Source: CAMWXW01 sp051650105 (GTDB lineage Bacteria > Desulfobacterota > Desulfovibrionia > Desulfovibrionales > Desulfovibrionaceae). From it: a stretch of 64,000 nucleotides of DNA. The notes beneath the pieces were generated by a model. That model did not search any database. It was not told the DNA's origin and saw only the letters and a list, made by a program, of their open reading frames with translations. The stretch lies in NCBI GenBank assembly GCA_051650105.1, contig JBOFIJ010000006.1, positions 1-64,000 on the forward strand, in the 5' to 3' direction. Positions 34,899 through 45,768 of the stretch are shown here, piece by piece; the stretch's first letter is position 1; each line of letters starts with the position of its first letter. Both the position numbers and the translations under genes were made by a program.

Positions 34899-35924
34899 CT
34901 AAGCATTATTATATGTAAGCCATTTTTCTCTTTTAAAAAGCTCCTGGCATTGTTCAAGGTATATATCTTGCAAATCCTTTGGTAGATTTTCTTTACTTGT
35001 GTACCATGTGGGAAGAGAATTTTGAGCGTCTATTTTGCATCCTTGCCAGAGATTATTGCTGCGTAACTCATTTTCTATTCTAAGGGTTAAGTAGTTTTTA
35101 TTGAGGCTCCATAATGGAGCTACAAGGTTCCCTTCTTCTGCATCTCCTGTTAAGCGCTGAATGATAATGCTTGAAGGAATATGTGGTAATGATTCTAAAA
35201 GGCAGGTTATATATTCATCCTCTGTTAAAGGAATATATTTTCCTGATATATAGTCTTGTTCTAGAGCTGTATTCGGTGGCACAAATACATTGTGTAATTT
35301 CAATGCATGAATTGGTAAAGTGCTACATTGTTTAACACTAGTAACAAAATCTTCTATAGATTCTCCAGGAAGGCCAGCCATAAGGTGTAAACAGAGTAAT
35401 ATCCCTTTTTTTGAAGCTTTTTCCACATAATGCTCCACAATTTCGTAATTATGTCCTCTGTTTATTCTTTGTAAGGTATCGTTTCTTGTCGACTGTACTC
35501 CAATCTCAAGCCATTTTTCTGGATAGGGCAAGGAAGCAATAATATCAAGTTTTTCATCATCTAGACAATCTGCGCGAGTACCTATAGAAAATCCAATAAG
35601 TTCTTTAATGTTCATGCACTGATGAAGAATTTTTTTCAATGTCGCATGAGAACAATGAGTATTTGAAAAAGATTGTAAATATGCTATATATTTTGTGTTT
35701 TTTTTGTTATAATGCCATTGCCAGTGTAATGCTTGTGATTCTAAGGAAGGAATTGTTTTAGATAGGTTGGTTCCAGACCCTTTAGTATCACAAAAAGTGC
35801 ACCCGTTGAATGCTACTGTTCCGTCCCTATTTGGACATGTTAGGCCTGCATCAAGGGGAAGTTTTTGTATTCGGTATTTATACTTTCTACGAAAGTAAGT
35901 AGAAAGAGAGTGAATTCTGTTCAT
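34899..35924 (-). CDS. Radical SAM protein, YhcC/TIGR01212 type
   Basis: A 341-residue radical SAM protein. It starts with the family hallmark YRIQKLPLDAGLTCPNRDG and then GCTFCD. The cluster Cys residues are those in CPNRDG...GCTFC, spaced as in the YhcC family (wider than CxxxCxxC). IGTRADCLDDEKLD and GLPGESIEDF follow. The substrate is unknown. AGGAG precedes the ATG at 35924. It is divergent from mreB with only 54 bp between. Confidence 0.9.
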   Translation of the reverse strand: MNRIHSLSTYFRRKYKYRIQKLPLDAGLTCPNRDGTVAFNGCTFCDTKGSGTNLSKTIPSLESQALHWQWHYNKKNTKYIAYLQSFSNTHCSHATLKKILHQCMNIKELIGFSIGTRADCLDDEKLDIIASLPYPEKWLEIGVQSTRNDTLQRINRGHNYEIVEHYVEKASKKGILLCLHLMAGLPGESIEDFVTSVKQCSTLPIHALKLHNVFVPPNTALEQDYISGKYIPLTEDEYITCLLESLPHIPSSIIIQRLTGDAEEGNLVAPLWSLNKNYLTLRIENELRSNNLWQGCKIDAQNSLPTWYTSKENLPKDLQDIYLEQCQELFKREKWLTYNNA

Positions 35925-35966
35925 AGGCGTACTCCTATTCTATGTTCTGGTAATAAATTTTTGTGA

Positions 35967-37917
<1,951 letters not shown>

Positions 37918-37937
37918 AATTATAAAGGATGTTTTGT

Positions 37938-38450
37938 ATGCTTTCAAAAAAGTATTCTATGAAGCAAGAAGGTCATGCAGGTCTCATAAGTGATGTCATC
38001 TTTTGGTTATTGTTTTCTGTTTTTGCTATATGGATACAGAAGGCTTTTGCTGGAATAGATACATTCTTAGTGGGGCTCATAATTATTTTACAAGAAAAAA
38101 AATGGAGATCCTTTATTGTTATTGCTATATTTAGTATATTTATTCAAGAAGGTCTTGGCATTTTTAATTTTGGAATGATGCTTTGTTGGTACGGTATGCT
38201 TGTTCTTCTTTTTATAGGAGGATCTAATTTCTTTGAAGTGGATAAAATATATTTTGTTACATTGCTATCTATATTACTCGCTATTATTAAAATACCACTA
38301 CTTTTTATCTTTGCTTCAGCACAGAATATACACGTTGTTTTTTCTATTATTCTTAGAGATGCTCTACTACAAATCTTAATTATTCCGATACTATGGATGC
38401 CTATTTATTTCTTGAGGAAACGGTTTGCAAATTATGGAAATACAGTTTGA
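37938..38450 (+). CDS. mreD: Rod-shape protein MreD
   Basis: A 170-residue hydrophobic protein with about five membrane helices (for example DVIFWLLFSVFAIWIQKAF and FLVGLIIILQEKK). Position between mreC and the PBP2 gene identifies it as MreD; the sequence itself is poorly conserved in the family. The ATG at 37938 has AAAGGAT at a good distance; the ATG at 37929 is too close to it. The end overlaps mrdA by 26 bp. Confidence 0.85.
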   Translation: MLSKKYSMKQEGHAGLISDVIFWLLFSVFAIWIQKAFAGIDTFLVGLIIILQEKKWRSFIVIAIFSIFIQEGLGIFNFGMMLCWYGMLVLLFIGGSNFFEVDKIYFVTLLSILLAIIKIPLLFIFASAQNIHVVFSIILRDALLQILIIPILWMPIYFLRKRFANYGNTV

Positions 38451-40365
38451 AGGGGAAGGTTTTTCTCCACCAAAACATGGTTTAGTATTATTGCAAATGC
38501 TTATTGCATCGCTGTTTTTTATATTCTTATTACGAACATGGTATTTACAAATATTGGAGGGTTCACTCTATAAACAGCTGGCTCAGGAGAATAGATATAG
38601 AGAAGCCTTTACATATGCCTCAAGAGGTTTTATTTTTGATAAGAATAATAAGCTCTTAGCAGGAAATAAAGCAGCATATTCTCTTGCTATTGTAAGAGAA
38701 GATATTGAAGATATTGATAAAACTCTTATACAAATTAGCAAATGGACCGGAATAGCCTTAGAAAATTTAAAAAAACGTTATGAAAAAGATAGAAGAAGAG
38801 TAAAAAGTTTTAGTCCTCTTATTATTGTTTCTGATATTTCCTTTGAAAAAGTTGCTCAAATAGAAGCTAGGTTGTTTGAAAACCCTGGTATTAAAATTAT
38901 TCCACGTCCTCGAAGATTTTATCCAGAAAGGGATATCTTTGCACATTTATTGGGCTATGTTGCTGAAGCGAATGAAAAAGAAATGGAAAAAGATTCTTCT
39001 TTAAAATTGGGGGATTTTGTTGGGAAGCAGGGCCTAGAACTCAAATTAGAGGAACGTTTACGTGGACAAAAAGGGCTTGAACAGCAAGAAGTAGATGCTT
39101 TTGGTAGAAGATTAACACAAAGAATGGTAGCAACACCTATTAGAGGGGAGAATATTCAGCTTTCTATTGATCTTAATTTGCAGAGAAAAGCATGGGATTT
39201 ATTAGAAAATAAAAGAGCCACCATTATTGTAATGGAACCAGAAACAGGAAAGATTAATGCTTTTGTCAGCAGACCTGCATATGATAACAATGTTTTTACA
39301 AGAACGTTATCTATGGATGATTGGATTAGAATACGAGATGACGAAGCAAACCCTTTGCATAATAGGGGGATCCAGGGTGCATATCCTCCGGCATCTATTT
39401 GGAAAATTCCTATGGCAACAATGCTTCTTGAAAAAAATGTTTCCCCTGAACAAACAGTACATTGTTCTGGTAAAATAGATGTTGGAAATCAAGTATTTAG
39501 GTGTTGGAAGGATTCTGGGCATGGTTCTGTCAATATGAAAAAAGCTATTGTGGTTTCCTGTGATGTGTATTTTTACACTATGGCAGGTAAAATTGGAATA
39601 CGATATTTTGCTAATGAAGCAAAAGAATATGGTTTTGGTTCAAAGCTTGGAATTTTATTACCATATGAACATCCCGGACTTATTCCGACACCAGAATGGA
39701 AATTGGAGCGTTTTAAAAGAAGATGGCTTACAGGGGAAACCATAAATTTTTCTATTGGACAAGGCTATAGCTTAATTACACCATTACAAGCAGTTTCTTT
39801 TTTATCTGGTCTTCTTAACGATGGTGTGGAAATGAAACCCAGTTTATTACAAGATGAAGAACCTGAAGTATTGCGTGTTTTACCTATTAAAAAAGAATAT
39901 CGAGACCTTGTTCTTTCTTGGATGGTTGATACTGTGGAAGACTCGCAAGGAACAGCGACAAGATTAAAAACAAAAGATGTTCTTGTTGGTGGAAAAACGG
40001 GGACTGCACAGGTAACAAAGCTGCGTGTTATAAATGGCATTAGGGTGAAAGCAAGTGATTTACCTATACGTTTTAGAGATCATGCTTGGGTGCTTGTTTT
40101 TGCAGAAAAAGATAAGAAAAAATACGCAATTGTTGTTCTTGTAGAACATGGTGGAGGTGGTGGTACTGTTGCTGCTCCAATTGCAAAGCAAATAGCAGAA
40201 TTTCTTTTTGAGAAAACACATGTGGATTTTTTGCCAGAAGAAACTATAAAAAATACTATTTTTGATTCCAATTTTCCAAGCCTTAAGAAAGAAAATAAAG
40301 ATCAAAATAGCAAGAGTATCTTGAGACAAAAAACAAATGACTCTGATTTATTTGGAGGGCAATAG
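38425..40365 (+). CDS. mrdA: Penicillin-binding protein 2 (elongation transpeptidase)
   Basis: A 646-residue class B PBP: one N-terminal membrane helix, a pedestal domain with FIFDKNNKLLAGNKAAYSL and KQGLELKLEERLRGQ, and a transpeptidase domain. Catalytic motifs are SIWK in YPPASIWKIPMAT, SCD in VVSCDVYFY and KTGT in GGKTGTAQV. It works with RodA in wall elongation. The C-terminal tail is polar and slightly long. It overlaps mreD by 26 bp and is 1 bp from the rodA start. Confidence 0.95.
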   Translation: MQIMEIQFEGEGFSPPKHGLVLLQMLIASLFFIFLLRTWYLQILEGSLYKQLAQENRYREAFTYASRGFIFDKNNKLLAGNKAAYSLAIVREDIEDIDKTLIQISKWTGIALENLKKRYEKDRRRVKSFSPLIIVSDISFEKVAQIEARLFENPGIKIIPRPRRFYPERDIFAHLLGYVAEANEKEMEKDSSLKLGDFVGKQGLELKLEERLRGQKGLEQQEVDAFGRRLTQRMVATPIRGENIQLSIDLNLQRKAWDLLENKRATIIVMEPETGKINAFVSRPAYDNNVFTRTLSMDDWIRIRDDEANPLHNRGIQGAYPPASIWKIPMATMLLEKNVSPEQTVHCSGKIDVGNQVFRCWKDSGHGSVNMKKAIVVSCDVYFYTMAGKIGIRYFANEAKEYGFGSKLGILLPYEHPGLIPTPEWKLERFKRRWLTGETINFSIGQGYSLITPLQAVSFLSGLLNDGVEMKPSLLQDEEPEVLRVLPIKKEYRDLVLSWMVDTVEDSQGTATRLKTKDVLVGGKTGTAQVTKLRVINGIRVKASDLPIRFRDHAWVLVFAEKDKKKYAIVVLVEHGGGGGTVAAPIAKQIAEFLFEKTHVDFLPEETIKNTIFDSNFPSLKKENKDQNSKSILRQKTNDSDLFGGQ

Positions 40366-40366
40366 G

Positions 40367-41488
40367 ATGCTGCATTCTACAGAAAATTCAAAATTTTTAT
40401 CTCAACTAAATTGGACAGTTGTTATTAGTGTTGCTTTATTATCTCTTGTGGGACTCATTAATTTATATTCTGCTAGTGGTATACGGACAGAAGATGAAAT
40501 TGTTGTTAATACATATTTTCAACGACAAATATTGTGGGGATGCCTAGGGATTATCTGTATGGTGTTGGTATCTATTATTAATTATAGACATTTTTATAGT
40601 ATTGCTATACCATTCTTTGTTTTTACTGTACTATTGCTAGCTGCAGTTCCTGTAGTAGGTAAAACTGTGTATGGTGCTAAAAGGTGGATTTCTTTGGGTT
40701 TTATGAATATTCAGCCAAGTGAGCTGGCTAAAATTAGTATATTAATATTGGGTGCTAAATTGCTTTCTAAAGGGAAAGCTCCAATGGGTTGGAAGGAATT
40801 ATTATTTGTTGCGGGTATTGCGAGCATTCCTGCAATGCTTGTTCTTTCTCAGCCAGATCTTGGAACTACGATTTGTATGCTTGCTATTTTAGGTGGTATC
40901 ATTATTTTTAGAGGAATCCGAATATATGTGGTTCGGGTTTTGCTAGTTTTTGTACCTATGTTATTACCAGTAGCATGGATGTTTTTGCATGATTATCAAA
41001 AACAAAGAATTCTCACTTTTATTAATCCTGGGAAAGATCCTTTGGGAAGTGGTTATCATGTCATTCAATCCCAAATTGCTTTTGGTTCAGGTGGCTTTTG
41101 GGGAAGTGGTTTTTTAAGTGGTTCGCAAAGTCAATTGCGATTTCTCCCAGAAAAACATACGGATTTTGCCCTAGCTGTGTTCGGAGAAGAATGGGGTTTT
41201 ATAGGGATGGTAATACTACTTATATTGTTTTGTGTTTTTTTATATGGTATTTATTATACGGCAAAAACGGCAAAAGATAGGTTTGGAAGTTATCTTACCG
41301 TAGGGGTCTTTTTTTATTTTTTTTCTCAAATAACTGTAAATATGGGCATGGTACTTGGGATTATGCCAGTTGTTGGGATTCCGTTACCTTTTATTAGTTA
41401 CGGTGGAACCGCCACTATAGTGAATTTTGTTTTTATTGGAATTGTTCTTAATGTTTCTATGCGACGTTTTGTTTTTAAAGTTGCGTAA
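40367..41488 (+). CDS. rodA: Rod-shape SEDS glycosyltransferase RodA
   Basis: A 373-residue SEDS family peptidoglycan polymerase with about ten membrane helices. Landmarks are LINLYSASG, GAKRWISLGFMNIQPSE, SQPDLGTTICML and PEKHTDFALAVFGEEWGFIG, with the functional Asp/Glu in the last. The ATG at 40367 has GGAGGGCAATAGG upstream; the longer frame from 40337 lies inside mrdA and is rejected. It partners PBP2. Confidence 0.95.
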   Translation: MLHSTENSKFLSQLNWTVVISVALLSLVGLINLYSASGIRTEDEIVVNTYFQRQILWGCLGIICMVLVSIINYRHFYSIAIPFFVFTVLLLAAVPVVGKTVYGAKRWISLGFMNIQPSELAKISILILGAKLLSKGKAPMGWKELLFVAGIASIPAMLVLSQPDLGTTICMLAILGGIIIFRGIRIYVVRVLLVFVPMLLPVAWMFLHDYQKQRILTFINPGKDPLGSGYHVIQSQIAFGSGGFWGSGFLSGSQSQLRFLPEKHTDFALAVFGEEWGFIGMVILLILFCVFLYGIYYTAKTAKDRFGSYLTVGVFFYFFSQITVNMGMVLGIMPVVGIPLPFISYGGTATIVNFVFIGIVLNVSMRRFVFKVA

Positions 41489-41513
41489 TATTTTATTATA
41501 TGAGGTGGATACT

Positions 41514-41876
41514 ATGGCTAAAGATGAAATTAATGCTTTCTTGGGTTCTAGCACTGTATTTAATGGTTCCCTTAATTTTTCTGGTACAGTTCGTGTAGAC
41601 GGGAGATTTATTGGTGAGATTATATCTGATGGAACACTTATTGTTGGACGAGAAGCCAGAATAGAAGGTAAACTTAATGTCAACAGTCTTGTGTTAAGTG
41701 GTAATTTTAATGGTGAATCTATTATTCGAGAAAAAGCACTCTTTCAAAAGACAGGTGTTTACGAGGGATCTATGATCTCTCCTGTTGTGCTGATGGAAGA
41801 AGGATGTATATTTCAAGGAGAATTATTAATGAAAGATAGTAGAAATACGACTAAAGAGGAGAAGGCAAAATCGTAA
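41514..41876 (+). CDS. Bactofilin (DUF583/CcmA family)
   Basis: A 120-residue bactofilin, which polymerises into cytoskeletal filaments linked to shape and wall growth. The conserved core has FLGSSTVFNGSLNFSGTVRVDGRFIGEI, then GTLIVGREARIEGKLNVNSLVLSG, giving right-handed beta-helix repeats. The ATG at 41514 has GAGGTGG upstream; the frame opening at 41427 overlaps rodA and is rejected. It closes the morphogenesis series. Confidence 0.93.
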   Translation: MAKDEINAFLGSSTVFNGSLNFSGTVRVDGRFIGEIISDGTLIVGREARIEGKLNVNSLVLSGNFNGESIIREKALFQKTGVYEGSMISPVVLMEEGCIFQGELLMKDSRNTTKEEKAKS

Positions 41877-41878
41877 AA

Positions 41879-41915
41879 AGGGATTCCTTGTAATAGTACA
41901 AAACAAGAAATCCCT
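41879..41915 (-). terminator. Terminator between bactofilin and nifS
   Basis: AGGGATTCCTTGT and ACAAGAAATCCCT form a 13-bp stem with one mismatch and an 11-base loop. A T5 run follows on the minus strand (nifS side), while the plus side reads CTTAT. It likely ends nifS transcription and may also work for the bactofilin mRNA. Confidence 0.75.
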
Positions 41916-41934
41916 CTTATAATATATCGTTATT

Positions 41935-43092
41935 TTATTCTTTAAATGGTGAAATAGCTCTAAGACGGTCAATTATTTGTGGCAGCACCGTTACTGTTTT
42001 TTCTACTTCTTCTTTTGTGTTATAAATAGAAAGGCTAAAGCGAATAGATCCATGTGCATAGTTAAAAGGCACGTCCATGGCTCGTAGAACATGAGATGGA
42101 TCTAAGCTTCCAGATGTGCAGGCCGACCCAGAACTTGCACAGATACCATGTGAATCTAGCAATAATAGTATCGCTTCCCCTTCCACATTTTTAAAGGATA
42201 TATTCGTAGTATTTGGAAGTCTATTTTCTGTGTCGCCATTAATAATAGCATCTTTAATAGTACTACAAATACCCTGTTCTAGTGTATCTCGTAACGATTT
42301 AACATAGGTATTTTCTTTTTCTATATTGTCTTGTGCAAACTGTGCGGCTTTGCCAAGACCTACAATATACGGAATATTTTCTGTCCCGGCTCGTTTGCCT
42401 TTTTCTTGTTGGCCTCCCGTAATTAATGGGTGAAAACGAGTTCCCTTCTTTATAAAAAGCACTCCTATTCCTTTTGGTGCATGCAGTTTATGCCCTGAAC
42501 ATACAAGGTAGTCTACAGGGTTTTCTTGTACATCAATGGGAATTTTGCCGACAGCTTGAACAGCATCCGTATGCATTTGAATACCGTGTTCCTTTGCAAG
42601 TGAGGTTATTTCCTTTATGGGATAAATATTACCTGTTTCATTATTAGCCCACATAATAGAAATAAGGCCTGTATCTGGCCGAATAGAGGATCGTATTTCT
42701 TCCATATCCAGTCTACCTTTGGAATCTACATGAAGATACGTAACATCATAGCCAGCTTTTTCAAGTTTTTTCATCGAGGCGACTACAGCAGAGTGCTCTA
42801 CTGGTGTTGTTATAAGGTGTCTTTTCTGTGGTTGTGTGGACATTGCTGAAAAGATTGCAGCATTATCCCCTTCTGTACCACAGGAAACAAAATATATTTC
42901 ATCTGGTTTTGCATTTATAAGAGAAGCTACACTTTTTCTGGCCTCTCTTATGTGCTCTGCAACAGTGCCACCGAACTTATGCATACTTGAAGGGTTACCA
43001 TATGCTTCTGTGAAAAAAGGCATCATAGCTTCCAGTACTTCCGGGGCTACCTTTGTTGTTGCATTATTATCGAAGTAAATGACGTTATTCAT
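41935..43092 (-). CDS. nifS: Cysteine desulfurase NifS
   Basis: A 385-residue PLP-dependent cysteine desulfurase that supplies sulfur for Fe-S clusters. It begins YFDNNATTKVAPEV, has the PLP Lys in SGHKLHAPKGIG (about 198) and the active-site Cys in SSGSACTSGSLDPSHVL (about 325). Class II-type NifS/IscS features. Its ATG overlaps the TAA of nifU by one base (TAATG), so the two are coupled. Confidence 0.96.
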   Translation of the reverse strand: MNNVIYFDNNATTKVAPEVLEAMMPFFTEAYGNPSSMHKFGGTVAEHIREARKSVASLINAKPDEIYFVSCGTEGDNAAIFSAMSTQPQKRHLITTPVEHSAVVASMKKLEKAGYDVTYLHVDSKGRLDMEEIRSSIRPDTGLISIMWANNETGNIYPIKEITSLAKEHGIQMHTDAVQAVGKIPIDVQENPVDYLVCSGHKLHAPKGIGVLFIKKGTRFHPLITGGQQEKGKRAGTENIPYIVGLGKAAQFAQDNIEKENTYVKSLRDTLEQGICSTIKDAIINGDTENRLPNTTNISFKNVEGEAILLLLDSHGICASSGSACTSGSLDPSHVLRAMDVPFNYAHGSIRFSLSIYNTKEEVEKTVTVLPQIIDRLRAISPFKE

Positions 43093-43910
43093 TATAAAAG
43101 AACCTCAAAAACTTTCATATTGAGATCTTCATGTAGTCGCTCTGTCAATTTTGACATAGTTGTTTTCTTTAGTTCTTTAGATTTAGCTGTTTCTCCAGCA
43201 AATTTAATACGAACTGTAGAATCATCAATATCTATAACTTCAACATCAGTCGTTGTTGGGAGAGTTGGAACAATTTCTTTTTGTAAAATGTCCATTACTT
43301 TCTGCATTCTTTGGAAAGAGCTAAGTGGTTTTTGCAAAGATGAACCATGTTCAATTTCAAAAAGAATTTCTTCTATAGCGTCGTTACATGATCCGCATGC
43401 TCCACCAGCTTTTGTGAATTTCGTGACATCTTCTCTTGTTTTTAAAGAATTAGTCACAATAGCACGTCGTATTGTCTCTTCTTCAACATTAAAACAATAA
43501 CAAACTATTTTACCTTCTTCCTCATGTTCTTCTGGAGGCAACCCTCTGTAATTTCTTGCTGCAGCAATAAGTGCCTCTTCTCCCATAACAGAACAGTGCA
43601 TTTTTTCTTTTGGAAGACCATCTAATGCTTTTGCGATATCCTTATTTGTAATTGTCTCTGCTTCAGAAAGAGGCATACCTTTTATTATTTCTGTTAAAGC
43701 AGAACTTGAAGCAATAGCGCTAGCACAACCAAATGTTTCAAAAGTAGCATCTTCAATAATTTCTGTTTCAGGGTTAACTTTCAAGTACAGCTTTAACGCA
43801 TCTCCACAAGATAAACTTCCAACTTCACCAATGGCATTTGCACCCTCAAGTGCACCGATGTTTCTTGGATTTGCAAATGCTTCCTTTACTTTTTCAGAAT
43901 ATTCCCACAT
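43092..43910 (-). CDS. nifU: NifU-type Fe-S scaffold with altered C-terminal domain
   Basis: A 272-residue modular scaffold. Residues 1-125 are an IscU domain with Cys in [17 protein letters not shown] and [11 protein letters not shown]. Residues about 135-185 are a Bfd-like [2Fe-2S] module with VCYCFNVEE and [11 protein letters not shown]. The C-terminal Nfu-like domain (about 200-272: [31 protein letters not shown]) lacks the CxxC expected after the RIKFAGE stretch. The IscU and [2Fe-2S] parts look intact. It pairs with nifS and, by family role, builds clusters for cellular Fe-S proteins. Not necessarily tied to nitrogen fixation. Confidence 0.93.
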   Translation of the reverse strand: MWEYSEKVKEAFANPRNIGALEGANAIGEVGSLSCGDALKLYLKVNPETEIIEDATFETFGCASAIASSSALTEIIKGMPLSEAETITNKDIAKALDGLPKEKMHCSVMGEEALIAAARNYRGLPPEEHEEEGKIVCYCFNVEEETIRRAIVTNSLKTREDVTKFTKAGGACGSCNDAIEEILFEIEHGSSLQKPLSSFQRMQKVMDILQKEIVPTLPTTTDVEVIDIDDSTVRIKFAGETAKSKELKKTTMSKLTERLHEDLNMKVFEVLL

Positions 43911-44029
43911 AAAAGCTCTCCTTAATTTTCGGATTAAAATATATAAAATATATGGCTAGTAAATACATATCATGCAAATGGTGGTTTATTGGGTGATCAG
44001 AATTGGTAGTGTGAAATATAAACCTCCTG

Positions 44030-44062
44030 ACCCTACCATGGTCATCAACTTTTGTCAAGTAT
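44030..44062 (-). promoter_or_regulatory. Candidate nifU promoter with IscR-like site
   Basis: On the minus strand TTGACA (44058-44053) and TAGGGT (44035-44030) are 17 bases apart. An IscR type-1-like half-site ATACTTGAC overlaps the -35, and the following TTGATGACCAT partly fits the other half. A separate dyad TGACC-N7-GGTCA spans 44028-44044. The match is partial. Confidence 0.35.
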
Positions 44063-44111
44063 ACCCGTTGTATCAGTGTTCTTACCAAGCGTAGTATTTT
44101 ATTTTTCAACC

Positions 44112-44140
44112 TTGACACGGCTTTTTTTTCATTATATACT
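44112..44140 (+). promoter_or_regulatory. sigma70 promoter of the atp operon
   Basis: TTGACA (44112-44117), 17 bases, TATACT (44135-44140). A near-consensus promoter about 94 bp before the atpF' start. Confidence 0.85.
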
Positions 44141-44233
44141 AGGTCTTTAGGGGCGTTATTGTCCTTTATGTACGATGAGAACTCTGCGTTGTGGATTTTT
44201 GTAAAAATTACAATAAGAAGTGGAGGCCTTTGT

Positions 44234-44647
44234 ATGGTTAATTTAGATATTACAATTGTTATTCAATTTGTGAATCTTTGTATAAGTTTGTCTTTCTTGC
44301 ATTTCCTTATTATTAAACCTATTCGTGAAAATGTTGCTTTACGCGTTAAGGAGAGCGTCATGCTTACGGAGGAAATTGAAACGCTTTCATTTGCTATCGA
44401 GCGAAAAATGCAGAAATATCGCGAAGATATGGATATTTTTCAAAATAAACTTGATACAGAAAGGATGCAAAGATCTCTTGATGCAGAAAAAGAGGCCTTG
44501 CGAATTGTTACAACTGCAAAAGAAGAAAAGCAGGAAAGGATATGCGCAGTAGAATCTTTATTGCAATCCTCGTTTGCTACTGCGAATAAAGAGCTTCTTG
44601 CTAAAAAAGAATATTTTGTTGATTGCATCATTCAGAAAATTATGTGA
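44234..44647 (+). CDS. atpF': ATP synthase F0 b' subunit (second b-type stalk)
   Basis: A 137-residue peripheral-stalk subunit: an N-terminal membrane helix (IQFVNLCISLSFLHFLIIKPI) and a long charged helix. The start is the ATG at 44234 with TGGAGG upstream; a frame opening at 44159 is too far up. It precedes atpF, as in Desulfovibrio where two b-type subunits lie together. Sequence conservation in this family is low; position and shape decide. Confidence 0.88.
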   Translation: MVNLDITIVIQFVNLCISLSFLHFLIIKPIRENVALRVKESVMLTEEIETLSFAIERKMQKYREDMDIFQNKLDTERMQRSLDAEKEALRIVTTAKEEKQERICAVESLLQSSFATANKELLAKKEYFVDCIIQKIM

Positions 44648-44665
44648 AAGTGGTGGGCTTTTGTC

Positions 44666-45226
44666 ATGAAATATTTATTTTTTTGTAGTGTATTTGTCTT
44701 TTCAATATTTTCTGCAGATGTAGTTATCGCTGCTGAAGGAGGATATGATTGGACAAATTTTACATATCGAATTATTAATTTTTTTCTTGTTTTAGGAATT
44801 TTATATTATGCTTTTGCTAAGAAAGTGCGCGATTTTTTCGTTAAGCGTAGAGCTTCTCTTATAGAGGATTTTGCTTCTTTAAAAAAGAGCCGAGAAGATG
44901 CATTGATGAAGTTGTCCCAACTTGAAGATTCAATGGATAAAGTAAAAGAAGAGCAAGAAAATATTGCTAAGGAGCAATATGAAAAGACTGAAATTCTTTG
45001 TCGCTCTATTATTGAAGAAGCCAATAGCGCTGCCGAACAAATTATTGCTCATGCTGAGAAAATGGCTCAGAACGAAATTCTTGAGTGTAAAAGAAAATTG
45101 CTTGAGGAGATGTCAGAGCAAATTGTTGTAGATGTTCAGGAGCGCGTTTCTCATTCTCTTTCTGGGGAAGAATACCTTGCTTTTTTGAGGAAGTCTCTGG
45201 ATAAGGTGGTATATGATGCAAAATAA
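44666..45226 (+). CDS. atpF: ATP synthase F0 b subunit
   Basis: A 186-residue b subunit. It begins with a hydrophobic segment resembling a signal peptide (MKYLFFCSVFVFSIFSADVVIAAEGG), then the membrane anchor (INFFLVLGILYYAFAKKVRDFF) and a long helical stalk. The signal-like leader is also seen in Desulfovibrio b subunits. It overlaps atpH by 14 bp. Confidence 0.92.
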   Translation: MKYLFFCSVFVFSIFSADVVIAAEGGYDWTNFTYRIINFFLVLGILYYAFAKKVRDFFVKRRASLIEDFASLKKSREDALMKLSQLEDSMDKVKEEQENIAKEQYEKTEILCRSIIEEANSAAEQIIAHAEKMAQNEILECKRKLLEEMSEQIVVDVQERVSHSLSGEEYLAFLRKSLDKVVYDAK

Positions 45227-45767
45227 GATTGCTTCTCGATATGCAAAAGCCTTATTTTTTGCTATGCAGAGTTCTGATGCAAATGATGTGCTTCTTTGTG
45301 CAAAAGCTTTACATGCTCTTGCTATAATGTATGAGGAAAATATTGTTGTTAAAGAGGTATTTTCTTGTCCTATGATTTCTGAAGAAGAGAAAAAAATACT
45401 CTTTCGTGAATTTCTTAAAACTATGAAAGTTTCTTTGCCTGTTTTAGGCTTGTTTACTTCTCTTTTGGTCACTTCTGGGAGAACAAATCAAATTAGTAGT
45501 ATTGCACAGACGTATGAAATGCTGCTTGATGAAAAAAATGGTGTTAAAAGGGGTATTGTGTCTGTCCCGCGTGCTATAGATGATGTAGCTAAAGGTCTTA
45601 TTCAAGATTTTATTGCAAAAAGATTCGCTCACACGGTCGTTCTTTCTTATAAAGTAGAATCTGCCTTACTTGGTGGTTTTGTTTTAACAGTGGGGGACAC
45701 CGTTTATGATGCCAGTTTGAGAACTCAATTAGTGAACTTGAAAAAGAATATTAAAAAAGGGGTGTAA
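45213..45767 (+). CDS. atpH: ATP synthase F1 delta subunit
   Basis: A 184-residue delta subunit joining the stalk to F1. N-terminal [14 protein letters not shown], a helical domain, then [32 protein letters not shown] near the C-terminus match the OSCP/delta family. It overlaps atpF and ends one base before atpA. Confidence 0.95.
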   Translation: MMQNKIASRYAKALFFAMQSSDANDVLLCAKALHALAIMYEENIVVKEVFSCPMISEEEKKILFREFLKTMKVSLPVLGLFTSLLVTSGRTNQISSIAQTYEMLLDEKNGVKRGIVSVPRAIDDVAKGLIQDFIAKRFAHTVVLSYKVESALLGGFVLTVGDTVYDASLRTQLVNLKKNIKKGV

Positions 45768-45768
45768 T

